NCBI GenBank assembly: GCA_015665455.1
Contig: JADFAD010000005.1
Location: 310,001 to 374,000, forward strand
Length of the DNA stretch: 64,000 nucleotides
Direction: 5' to 3'
From: Oceanospirillaceae bacterium
Lineage (GTDB): Bacteria; Pseudomonadota; Gammaproteobacteria; Pseudomonadales; Litoribrevibacteraceae
The notes under the pieces are model-generated. The model was not told the DNA's origin. It saw only the letters and a program-made list of their open reading frames with translations, and made no database searches. Both the position numbers and the translations under genes were made by a program. How positions within the stretch are numbered: position 1 is the first letter of the stretch; the number at the start of each line of letters is the position of its first letter. This document shows, in pieces, positions 8,187 to 16,164 of the stretch.

Positions 8187-9527
8187 ATGACCACACCTCA
8201 AACTTGGTACCAGCCTTTTGATAACAGCCTGAAGTCCATCCGAGTGATGATTTCAAAGCATCTGTGGGCGCAAATTTTATTAGCGCTGGTGCTGGGCATC
8301 AGTGTTGGCCTATTACTCTCGCCGGAAGGCGGCGGTTTACTCTCAGAGTCGTCCGCTGAAGTTGCAGCGGAATGGATTAAGTTACCCGGCAGTATTTTCC
8401 TCGCTCTGATTCAAATGGTGGTCATTCCCTTGGTCGTCAGCTCCATTATGCTTGGCATTGCCACCGCCGGAGACCCGGAATACCTTAAGCGCATAGGGTT
8501 GCGTATTTTTCCCTATTTTGTCCTGACCACCTGCGTTGCTGTCACCATCGGCGCCTTACTGGCCCATTGGATTGAGCCCGGTCGTTTTATTGATGGCGCA
8601 CTCGTGGCTTCTGTTGAGCAATCCACAGCCACCGTCACGAACACCCTCAATTCAAGCCTGCCGGAACGTCTGGTGGCGCTTCTACCAAAAAGCGTGACAC
8701 AAGCCACCGTAGATCAAAGCATGCTGCAATTGGTGGTCTTCGCCATGATCATGGGCGTCGCATTGATCTCCTTACCTCAAAAGAAAGCCAAACTTCTGCT
8801 GCAACTACTGGATACCGTACAGTCCCTCTCAATGAAGGTTGTCAGCTGGGCAATGATGCTTGCGCCCTATGCCGTCTTTGGGCTGTTGTGTGACATTACC
8901 ATCAAGATTGGCGTGAATGCCTTACTCGGTATGCTGGTGTATGTGCTCACTGTGTTGACTGGCTTAATTTTCTTATTGGTGTTCTATCTGATCTTAGTGA
9001 AAGTTCTGGCTGGGCGCTCGCCGCTGAGCTTTTTGAAAGAAATTCGTTCGGTACAATTGTTGGCGTTCTCCACATCCAGTTCAGCTGCGGTGATGCCGCT
9101 TTCATTAAAGACCTCGGAACAGAATCTCAAAGTCAATCCGGCGATCGGCCAATTCGTAGTGCCTTTGGGCGCAACCATCAATATGGATGGCACCGCAATG
9201 TATCAAACCATTGCTGCACTCTTCTTAGTACAAGCCTTTGGGATTGATCTCAGTTTCAGCGCCATGCTGCTTCTCATGATTACAACGGTAGGCGCATCCA
9301 TCGGTGCGCCCAGCACACCGGGAGTAGGTATCGTCATTCTCGCTACATTATTGGAAAGTGTCGGCGTCCCAGGGGCGGGCATTGCCTTAATCCTGGGCGT
9401 GGACCGTATTCTTGATATGAGCCGTACCGCGTTGAACATTTCTGGTGATATGACCGCATGCTGTGTCATGGACAAATGGCTGCCAGTGTCTGACCGTCAA
9501 AAGCCCATTGATTACTGGGAGAGTTGA
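8187..9527 (+). CDS. Dicarboxylate/amino acid:cation symporter (DAACS, SLC1-type)
   Basis: A 446-residue integral membrane transporter. It holds the SLC1/GltPh signatures: a serine-rich re-entrant loop (FSTSSSAAVMPLS), the helix-7 motif NMDGTAMYQ, and the helix-8 motif DRILDMSRTALNISGD, where Asp, Arg and Asn bind substrate and cation. Glutamate, aspartate or C4-dicarboxylate uptake driven by Na+ or H+ is expected; the Arg in MSRTALN favours a substrate with a side-chain carboxylate. It stands alone between the divergent VOC gene and the PQQ dehydrogenase. Confidence 0.9.
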   Translation: MTTPQTWYQPFDNSLKSIRVMISKHLWAQILLALVLGISVGLLLSPEGGGLLSESSAEVAAEWIKLPGSIFLALIQMVVIPLVVSSIMLGIATAGDPEYLKRIGLRIFPYFVLTTCVAVTIGALLAHWIEPGRFIDGALVASVEQSTATVTNTLNSSLPERLVALLPKSVTQATVDQSMLQLVVFAMIMGVALISLPQKKAKLLLQLLDTVQSLSMKVVSWAMMLAPYAVFGLLCDITIKIGVNALLGMLVYVLTVLTGLIFLLVFYLILVKVLAGRSPLSFLKEIRSVQLLAFSTSSSAAVMPLSLKTSEQNLKVNPAIGQFVVPLGATINMDGTAMYQTIAALFLVQAFGIDLSFSAMLLLMITTVGASIGAPSTPGVGIVILATLLESVGVPGAGIALILGVDRILDMSRTALNISGDMTACCVMDKWLPVSDRQKPIDYWES

Positions 9528-9597
9528 ATGCTCTCCCTACACCTAAGATCAACATAAGAAACCCAGCAATTGAGACAACTTGAATTTGGCGTCCAAG

Positions 9598-9625
9598 CCA
9601 ATTTCAATTTACTCTAATTCCTTTG
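9598..9625. repeat. Dispersed repeat CAATTTCAATTTACTCTGACCC, copy 1
   Basis: Copy reads CCAATTTCAATTTACTCTAA then TTCCTTTG. Related copies lie at 13303-13330, 15059-15087 and 31324-31352. It ends right where an upstream ATG/TTG for the next gene would begin, which argues for the downstream GTG start of that gene. Confidence 0.6.
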
Positions 9626-9664
9626 ATGGCATTTAAACAAGCATTCATTCAAGGGAAGTGCGCC

Positions 9665-10741
9665 GTGTTTAAGATCCCGTTTTTCGTTTGTGTATTCACC
9701 CTACTTTCGACGGTGCTTACTGCCCAAGATAGGCAAGTTGAGCTAATTACAGCAGGGCTTGAAAGCCCTTGGGCCATAGAACAAATCAATGACCAAACGC
9801 TGATCATCACAGAAAAAACAGGCCATGTGGGTCTGCTGAATCTGTCGAACAAAGAATACAATCGCATCGCGACCATTCAAGAATCTGCATTACACGGCCA
9901 AGGTGGATTGCTTGATGTGGCAGTCTCCCCTTTTGCACCTAATACGTTATATTTTACTTACAGCAAACAAGTCAAAGCGGGCTACGAGACCACACTGGCC
10001 ATAGCAACACTCAAAGAGAACAAGCTGATTCATTGGCGGAATATTCTAATCACCCAATCCAACTCCGACACAGGCCGTCACTTCGGTAGCCGCATTACGT
10101 TTGACGATAACTACCTCTTCTTCAGTGTTGGTGACCGAGGAATAAGAGATAACGGCCAAGATATATCCACCCACGCAGGCTCGATCATTCGGCTGCACCC
10201 TGACGGCCGTGTCCCGAGCGATAATCCGTTTGTTGATCAAGCGAATGCCCAGCCCGAGATTTGGAGCTACGGCCACCGCAACCCACAAGGCCTGTTTTAT
10301 GATCATAAGGACAAAATCCTATGGTCCATCGAGCATGGCCCGCGCGGTGGTGATGAAGTCAACCTCATCACTCAAGGCAAAAACTATGGCTGGGCCAGAG
10401 TCTCCCATGGCAAAGAATACTGGGGGCCTTTCAACGTTGGCGAAGCAGAAGAACTCCCCGGAATGGAATCCCCTAAAAAAGTTTACATCCCCTCCATCGC
10501 ACCAAGCTCTCTGATCCTTTATCGTGGTAATACCTATCCGGAACTGACCGGAAAGCTCATCGCTGGTGCACTTAAACTCACCCACCTCAATGTATTGAGT
10601 CTCGATGCGAATCAAAATATCACCAAAGAAGCACGTATTTTGTCGTCACTGAATGAGCGCATTAGAGATGTGTTGGCATTAAAGAACGGGGAAATACTGA
10701 TCGCGACGGATCAGGGGAATGTGTATCGGTTAATGCCTTAA
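9665..10741 (+). CDS. PQQ-dependent soluble aldose sugar dehydrogenase family protein
   Basis: A 358-residue periplasmic beta-propeller enzyme. It carries the soluble glucose/aldose dehydrogenase motifs: GQGGLLDVAV, GRHFGSR (with the catalytic-region His), FSVGDRG, SYGHRNPQGL and EHGPRGGDEVN. E. coli YliI (Asd), of similar size, oxidises aldoses with PQQ and Ca2+. I prefer the GTG at 9665: AGGGAAG lies 7 bases upstream and the chain then opens with a clean signal peptide (FKIPFFVCVFTLLSTVLTAQ). Starting at 9623/9626 adds 13-14 residues that overlap a dispersed repeat. No PQQ biosynthesis genes are visible in the window. Confidence 0.87.
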   Translation: MFKIPFFVCVFTLLSTVLTAQDRQVELITAGLESPWAIEQINDQTLIITEKTGHVGLLNLSNKEYNRIATIQESALHGQGGLLDVAVSPFAPNTLYFTYSKQVKAGYETTLAIATLKENKLIHWRNILITQSNSDTGRHFGSRITFDDNYLFFSVGDRGIRDNGQDISTHAGSIIRLHPDGRVPSDNPFVDQANAQPEIWSYGHRNPQGLFYDHKDKILWSIEHGPRGGDEVNLITQGKNYGWARVSHGKEYWGPFNVGEAEELPGMESPKKVYIPSIAPSSLILYRGNTYPELTGKLIAGALKLTHLNVLSLDANQNITKEARILSSLNERIRDVLALKNGEILIATDQGNVYRLMP

Positions 10742-10798
10742 GGTTAGCGCCTTGAGTTAGTGCCATGAATTAGCCCTTTGAGATTGTTATCGGTCATT

Positions 10799-10835
10799 AT
10801 TGAATCGTGAATCCCTATGAGAATCACGATTCAAT
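10799..10835. terminator. Bidirectional terminator hairpin
   Basis: Perfect 12-base inverted repeat ATTGAATCGTGA / TCACGATTCAAT with a 13-base loop, between the converging PQQ-dehydrogenase and catalase-like genes. T-runs are weak on both sides. Confidence 0.6.
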
Positions 10836-10879
10836 CCACGCTTCATGTTTATAGATATACTGCTTTGCCTTTATAAGCC

Positions 10880-12199
10880 TTACTGCTGACGCAAGTAATC
10901 ATTTGCTTCAAGGCGGAACTCAGACAAAGCATCATAAACAATCGTTCTGGCCCGGTTAATGGAACCTAAAGGTCGGAACCTATCGGCAGTATTCTTAGGC
11001 GTAAATCTCATTTCATCACAAGTAAGTGCTGAAATTTCCGTAGCAGGGTCACTTTGAGAGACAACAACGGTGGCTACCTTAGTTCTTTCTAATGTACTGA
11101 AAGACATTTCATCCCAAGTCTTGGTATGCGTTTCGATCGCTTGTTTGTTCGTCAACCAGTAAGGTCTCGCTACCACATTAAAGTCATAACAAGCTGTTCC
11201 TGCAGATAAGACCCGCTTAATATTATTTTCAAGGCCGTTATCCTGCGATGCTTCTTCTTCCGTTAATGATAGGTTCTCACTGTTTACCTCAGAGCACTCC
11301 GTTTGTGACATCTCAAATTTGAACACGGTGTCATCAAACGCGTATGGAGAAATGCCAAAAAAGGATTTATCAAACACAGATTCGATTTCACTGCTCTCGG
11401 TTGAGTTATTAAGTCTATTTAAAGAAATAACCACACCTGGAATATCTAAGATAGATAACCCTGCCTCACTCACACACTGGCCCACCGCTGAAACCTGCTG
11501 CTCAAAGCGATATAAAGCACCGAACAATGAATCACTGCCAGGGCTCTCCGGAATGGTGCTAACGCAATTAGCAAGACGAGCGACCTTAGTCAGGTTAATA
11601 AATTCCTCCGCCGTGTCCGTTGGCAGTGTGTCTGCAGAAATCATCACGAAATCATGTGTTTGCTCCCCCATAAGTACCTTAATTGTTCCTCCTAATGCGC
11701 CTTTGGTTGCATCAGAAGTGGGGGATGCCGTAGCCGTCGAATATCGAATAACAGCCTCATGCTGAACACTATCACCCAAGAAAGATCCAGACGGGAAAAA
11801 AGTATTATCTTCAACATCAAACGTTGCTGTAACACACTGATGCCCCTTAGGGTGTGCATCACGCAATATTCTGTAATCCTGACGACCGCTCGTAATTTCT
11901 TCAGATAAATTGGTGTTTAAAGCCGGGCTATCATCGATGACGTAAGTACCCAGCATCAAATTGCCTAATTGATCTACCCCCTCCCTTATTACTTCTAGCT
12001 CATGCTGCTTACTGTTGTTAATCCAAGACTCTCCAAGATCTTCACGAATACTCAAATCACTGTCTGTAATTCGATAGATCTTTTCTTGTAAAAAATAACT
12101 GCTCAGTTCCTGTTTTAAATCAACCTGATCCGTGTTTGCCAAGCTTGATTGCGAAGAAACCAGCAACGCACCACTGGCGATTATGTGAGAAATTTTCAT
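10880..12199 (-). CDS. Periplasmic catalase-like haem protein
   Basis: A 439-residue secreted protein (signal peptide to about residue 22, ...SSQSSLA-N). It shows features of the divergent catalase-like group: RDAHPKGHQCVTATFDVE around residues 113-130, where His116 or His120 would be the distal haem residue, QHEAVIRYST, GISPYAF, and near the end the strongly typical PLGSINRARTIVYDALSEFR. The canonical catalase proximal RxxxY motif is not evident, so activity may be peroxidase-like rather than catalase. It is divergent from an XRE-type regulator at 12423 and may be its target. AAAGGA precedes the ATG. Confidence 0.72.
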   Translation of the reverse strand: MKISHIIASGALLVSSQSSLANTDQVDLKQELSSYFLQEKIYRITDSDLSIREDLGESWINNSKQHELEVIREGVDQLGNLMLGTYVIDDSPALNTNLSEEITSGRQDYRILRDAHPKGHQCVTATFDVEDNTFFPSGSFLGDSVQHEAVIRYSTATASPTSDATKGALGGTIKVLMGEQTHDFVMISADTLPTDTAEEFINLTKVARLANCVSTIPESPGSDSLFGALYRFEQQVSAVGQCVSEAGLSILDIPGVVISLNRLNNSTESSEIESVFDKSFFGISPYAFDDTVFKFEMSQTECSEVNSENLSLTEEEASQDNGLENNIKRVLSAGTACYDFNVVARPYWLTNKQAIETHTKTWDEMSFSTLERTKVATVVVSQSDPATEISALTCDEMRFTPKNTADRFRPLGSINRARTIVYDALSEFRLEANDYLRQQ

Positions 12200-12422
12200 A
12201 GACAGTCCTTTGTGAAGAGCTAGTGCTCATTTTTGATCAAAAAATTCGTGTAAATTGATACTGCTGTGTCATTTCTAATAACAAGAAAGTACTTATCATT
12301 AGGCTTGAATTGAAAAAATATAATGTCCGACGAATCTAAACCCCACCATGACATGGGATGTCCTGATGGCAGGTTTTAAGTTCGAATTAAAAATAATTTA
12401 TAAATGAACGGATTCAACTACG
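12200..12422. promoter_or_regulatory. Divergent promoter region, catalase-like gene / XRE regulator
   Basis: This 223-base AT-rich gap separates the two starts. It contains several TATAAT-like and TTGAAT-like words but no palindrome I would defend as the operator. Control by the adjacent XRE/MmyB-type regulator is an inference from the divergent arrangement. Confidence 0.35.
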
Positions 12423-13259
12423 ATGTCAGATACCAATGCACCACACGCGTTTTCTCGTTTTCTTAAGTTTTGGCGTGGCTTGCATAAGCTAAGTCAAGAA
12501 GAGCTTGCTTTCCGCCTAGACAGTTCCCCTCGACACATCAGCCGTTTAGAAAATGGCAGCAGTCGCCCAAGTGAAGCAATCATCAAAGAAATCAGTCAGG
12601 TGTTAGAGATGGGGGAGCGAGACAGTAATCGTTTATTAATGTCTGCGGGTTATTCACCTAACCTTAAAAGAATTGACTTTCACGCCCCTGAATTGAAATG
12701 GTTACGTAAAGCCATGACGTTAAATCTAAAGGCTTTAGACCCCCACCCCACGGTGCTATTAGACAGTTTAATGAACATTGTGATGGTCAATAAAGCCTGG
12801 GTGAGATTTTACAGTGAGTATATTCCCGAAAGTGTTATCTACAATGTCACCAACCTTTACGACTTTTTCTTTAGTCATCAAGGGATCGGTAACACCGCGA
12901 GCAGTTGGCAAGATACGTTGTCCGTTATATTAATGTCTTTACAACAACAAGCCTTGGTCAGTAATGATCCCAATGACTATGCACTAAAAGATCGGCTGGC
13001 CTCTCACCCGAGTGTACCTAAGGATTGGCAACAAAGAGCGGCTAAACTTGAGCCAATGGCCAGCTTCAAAACGCAAGTAAATATCAATGGTACACAAGAA
13101 ACATTTGTTCACGTCAACCGAACGGTATCGGCATTAGGGCCCGCCGCCTACGCCTCAGAACCGCAACTCACCATAAGCACTATTTTTCCAGAAAATGAGG
13201 CGCTCGATTTGTCCTCATTTGTTGAGGGCAATATTAAACACCCCCTACTATTTTATTAA
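12423..13259 (+). CDS. XRE-family regulator with MmyB-type ligand-binding domain
   Basis: A 278-residue regulator. The N-terminal helix-turn-helix (residues about 10-65) reads LSQEELAFRLDSSPRHISRLENGSSRPSE, a classic XRE/lambda-repressor type. Residues 100-250 match the PAS-like MmyB ligand-binding domain in pattern: 'ldPhPtvvLD..wnvv..N.aw..f' is visible as DPHPTVLLDSLMNIVMVNKAWVRF in two parts. Members of this group often control a neighbouring oxidoreductase gene. Here the divergent neighbour encodes a periplasmic catalase-like protein. Confidence 0.85.
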   Translation: MSDTNAPHAFSRFLKFWRGLHKLSQEELAFRLDSSPRHISRLENGSSRPSEAIIKEISQVLEMGERDSNRLLMSAGYSPNLKRIDFHAPELKWLRKAMTLNLKALDPHPTVLLDSLMNIVMVNKAWVRFYSEYIPESVIYNVTNLYDFFFSHQGIGNTASSWQDTLSVILMSLQQQALVSNDPNDYALKDRLASHPSVPKDWQQRAAKLEPMASFKTQVNINGTQETFVHVNRTVSALGPAAYASEPQLTISTIFPENEALDLSSFVEGNIKHPLLFY

Positions 13260-13302
13260 TGATCTTGGCTCATAAATTATTAAAAGAAAACCTGCACACA
13301 AA

Positions 13303-13330
13303 CCAATTTCAATGGACTCTGACCCTTTGA
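13303..13330. repeat. Dispersed repeat CAATTTCAATTTACTCTGACCC, copy 2
   Basis: Reads CCAATTTCAATGGACTCTGA then CCCTTTGA, in the gap between converging genes. Related copies lie at 9598, 15059 and 31324. Confidence 0.65.
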
Positions 13331-13384
13331 TTTCTCTTTTGGTGTCCTGATTTCTTCAATCACTGTCAACGTAAGAACTTTCGT

Positions 13385-14137
13385 CTATTCAAGGTATTCT
13401 TTAAGAAGGCTTTGGTATGCATTTGATTGCCTGACTTCGTGTAAGGAAGCATTAAACCTTTTTAAAAAAGCGTTGCCCTTGGGATGTTCTTTAGACACCA
13501 AAAGGTGCATGGTTTGAGTCAACAAAATACGCTCATGTATCTTAAAGTCTCCCGTTGGCAAGCCAGCTTTCTTAATGGATGCATATCCAACGTACTTATC
13601 CATATCCACCAAGTCCACACGCCCCTGACTTAGCAGCAAAAAACAGGTCTCAAGCTTGTCTGCCCAAAGAATTTCAAGGGAGGCACTGTCTAAAAAATCT
13701 TGCACTGCATTGACGTTATAACCAATAGGCTTGCACCCCGTGACTTTCTCGAACTGCTCAAACTGATGATAGTCTCGATGATCATCCGCCCTGATGAACA
13801 GCCGTTCTTCAACACCAATAATGAGCTCTGAATAGAGAAGGTGTTCGGCTCGTTCAGGGGTATGAACGTAAGGAAAGGTGGCAATGTACTTTCCTTCAAT
13901 GGTCTCCAAATAGCCTCGACGCCAAGGCAACCACTTAAGTGAGTATTCCCCTTCCACCTTAACCATCACCATATCAATCAGCTTCACTAACAAGCCGCCC
14001 GACGGATAATCAGGATCAGTGTACGGCGGAAAATCAGGGCCCGTCACAATCACCCACTCAGACCTAGCCGTGCTTTCATTGGCTGAAAGCCACCCGCTGA
14101 AGATAAGAATCCATATAAAAATAATTCGGCTAAACAT
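13385..14137 (-). CDS. SBP_bac_3-type periplasmic solute-binding protein (orphan)
   Basis: A 250-residue protein with a signal peptide (FSRIIFIWILIFSGWLSA) and the type-2 periplasmic binding fold. Visible elements are TGPDFPPYTDPDYPSGGLLVKLIDMV, the membrane-proximal KWLPWRRGYLETIEGKYIATFP and a late HLLVSKEHPKGNAFLKRFNASL. Stand-alone copies of this type, without permease or ATPase nearby, are common in marine gammaproteobacteria and may be sensors or orphan receptors. The ligand is unknown. Confidence 0.78.
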   Translation of the reverse strand: MFSRIIFIWILIFSGWLSANESTARSEWVIVTGPDFPPYTDPDYPSGGLLVKLIDMVMVKVEGEYSLKWLPWRRGYLETIEGKYIATFPYVHTPERAEHLLYSELIIGVEERLFIRADDHRDYHQFEQFEKVTGCKPIGYNVNAVQDFLDSASLEILWADKLETCFLLLSQGRVDLVDMDKYVGYASIKKAGLPTGDFKIHERILLTQTMHLLVSKEHPKGNAFLKRFNASLHEVRQSNAYQSLLKEYLE

Positions 14138-14201
14138 GAGGCTAACTTATCTGTGGTTTCCTCATAACCATAGCAGGGAAATCCATTATTCAGTATAAAA
14201 T

Positions 14202-15010
14202 AACGGACATTTCACCGTCCCTGCTGAGTCAAAACACAAGTCTCTTTAACCCTGATCGGTAACCAATAAATACCCAGTGATTCAAACCTACAGCCAGCCA
14301 TTCTTCTTAAGGTAGACGTCTCTGTTTCTCCAAGTAGTTAAAACCTTCTCCCCTCTTCAACTGTTAACTTTTAGTTAACAATATCATTCAATCCCACTAT
14401 ATTATCTAACAAAAGGAAACAATTTAAACTTACTTACACGATTTGGCCATAGAGACTTATACGTTTCGGGTTCTGAGATTAACCCAAACATTCACTCAAT
14501 CTGGCCACGAATTTTATTTACTTAAGGAGTTTCTGATGAAAAACGTTTTACCTTTTACAACCCTGATAATAGCGCTGTTGTTTAATGGCTTGGTCTTCGC
14601 CTCCGAAGCAAGTTTAAACAAAAACAAAATCTTGATTGTACTCACCAGTCATACCTAACTGGGTAACACAGGCAAGAAAACCGGATTTTGGTTGCCCGAG
14701 CTAACCCACCCCTATTATGAGTTTACAGAAGCGGGTTTTCAGGTGGATGTGGCCAGTATTTCAGGAGGCATGGCGCCCGTAGAGAGCAAAGCCTTTGAGG
14801 AAGAAGATGAATTCCACGATCGCTTTATAAATGACCCAGTGCTAATGGCGAAAGTCATTCGCAGCCCTCCCTTATCGGAGGCCAACCCAAACTATTACCA
14901 AACCATCATGTTCGGAGGGGGTTCTGGGCCTATGTGGGATTTACCGAACAATCCTGACATCAGCTGAGTATCTGCCGCTATTTAGGAGAATAATGGTATC
15001 GTATCAGCAA
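14202..15010 (+). repeat. Long direct repeat, copy A (decayed)
   Basis: About 800 bases nearly identical to 22922-23735. The match includes some 300 bases of non-coding leader (from CGTCCCTGCTGAGT at about 14216) and the first ~475 bases of a DJ-1/PfpI gene, then ends abruptly at about 15010. Copy B at 22922 keeps the full gene. Identity looks above 90 percent by eye, with many transitions. Confidence 0.85.
14536..15010 (+). pseudogene. DJ-1/PfpI-family gene, dead duplicate
   Basis: The ATG at 14536 keeps its AAGGAG site and signal peptide, but codon 41 (GAA in the intact copy) is TAA at 14656-14658. Further stops appear near the end: TGA replaces CGC after the DIS codons, and TAG replaces TAC a few codons on. 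Homology stops near 15010, just before the nucleophile-elbow Cys (residue 160 of the intact protein), so the catalytic half is absent. This is the broken twin of the gene at 23258-24022. Confidence 0.88.
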
Positions 15011-15058
15011 TACCTAACTTCCTAATAAACCATTGAATGCCTTAAATCCTCTATCGAA

Positions 15059-15087
15059 TCAATTTCAATTCAATCTGACCCTATTGG
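15059..15087. repeat. Dispersed repeat CAATTTCAATTTACTCTGACCC, copy 3
   Basis: Reads TCAATTTCAATTCAATCTGA then CCCTATTGG, 50 bases past the end of the duplicated DJ-1 fragment. The remainder of 15011-15219 holds no gene I can support. Confidence 0.65.
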
Positions 15088-15219
15088 TTCCAAAGTAGAT
15101 AATAATGCCCAGCGCTTGTCTTATCTGATAATACGACCTGATGACCCAACAAACAGAGCTTTGCACTGACAACCCACAGAAATTAAACCTCCATTAGAAT
15201 AAGTTAAAGTATCCCTGAA

Positions 15220-15666
15220 TTATTTTCGAGTTATTTCGCAATGAACTGACCCATCAGGGGTTTTAATACCACCTGTAGATTTACAACATGAAGCACATAA
15301 AGGCTTGCCTATGACTATCTCTGAAATTCGATATCTATGACGAGCAAATGTGCGGTATATGATGTCGAAAAATATTCGTAAGATCGGTAGCCTCAGAACA
15401 AAGGTCAAGTATCCCTTACCAACCAGAGACCATGCTTTATGGGTTACATCCAACCCTTCTATGTATTCACCAGTTGCTAATCGCCCTTGCAGAATAGTCA
15501 TGGCTTCATGCATATCCAATTCAGGAAAGCGTTCGGCAAGGCCTTCGGTCTGAAGACTCACAACATCCATTCGCTGATCTTTATCACGCAGCTTAAGTTT
15601 ATCCATCTCCGCAACGCATAAAGGGCATAGACTGTCATAAAAGATGATCAAATCGGGTTTAGGCAT
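15220..15666 (-). CDS. DCC-family (DUF393) thiol-disulfide oxidoreductase-like protein
   Basis: A 148-residue protein. The opening LIIFYDSLCPLCVAEM contains the DxxCPLC motif that names the DCC family, a thioredoxin-like group. The chain ends with a Cys cluster (KPLCASCCKS) unusual enough to suggest metal binding or a redox switch. I chose the ATG at 15666 because family members begin directly with this strand and GGAG lies 5 bases upstream. The frame also extends to an ATG at 15720 that overlaps the end of the upstream DUF3429 gene by eight bases. The two genes and the acyl-CoA dehydrogenase upstream are probably co-transcribed. Confidence 0.8.
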   Translation of the reverse strand: MPKPDLIIFYDSLCPLCVAEMDKLKLRDKDQRMDVVSLQTEGLAERFPELDMHEAMTILQGRLATGEYIEGLDVTHKAWSLVGKGYLTFVLRLPILRIFFDIIYRTFARHRYRISEIVIGKPLCASCCKSTGGIKTPDGSVHCEITRK

Positions 15667-15712
15667 GCTCTCTCCAAAACTGTCTCCACAGAATAAATCA
15701 CTACGGCACATT

Positions 15713-16162
15713 TTAAGCATCAGAAAACAGAAACAATAAGAACAACAAATGCAAAGTAATAACTTTACAGGTCACCTGAGTTCGCAGGGTTAAATAAGAT
15801 TCAGAAGCAGCTAATAGTCTGACCTTTCTCTCTTGGATCAGGACATGAAAATAACCCAAGGCCAGAAGCAAAATAGCGACTATTATTAACGCCTCATTTA
15901 CCTGTGTAAGAACAACGGACAACCACGCAATAATAGCCCAAATATTACTTACAAAGATCGCATTTACATTGACTGTAGTCGGTTCATGAGAACATTGCCC
16001 CCAGAGAGTTCCAGCCATAAAAGTAAGAATGATGGCACTGTAAGTGACAAACAATAGCTCACCACTTACAGTAAACAGAGTCGAACCAAGTGCAACCAAT
16101 AAGATTGCAATCAGGAATGGTAAAATACCGAACCAAGCAAGGCACCGACTCAACAAGCTCAT
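15713..16162 (-). CDS. DUF3429 inner-membrane protein
   Basis: A 149-residue membrane protein with about five hydrophobic helices. The phrase TYSAIILTFMAGTLWGQ is the DUF3429 signature (YsavIlsFlaGtlWG). The function of the family is unknown; members are frequent near DCC proteins and photolyase-type genes in marine gammaproteobacteria. It begins two bases after the acyl-CoA dehydrogenase stop, so the two are one transcript. Confidence 0.82.
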   Translation of the reverse strand: MSLLSRCLAWFGILPFLIAILLVALGSTLFTVSGELLFVTYSAIILTFMAGTLWGQCSHEPTTVNVNAIFVSNIWAIIAWLSVVLTQVNEALIIVAILLLALGYFHVLIQERKVRLLAASESYLTLRTQVTCKVITLHLLFLLFLFSDA

Positions 16163-16164
16163 GC

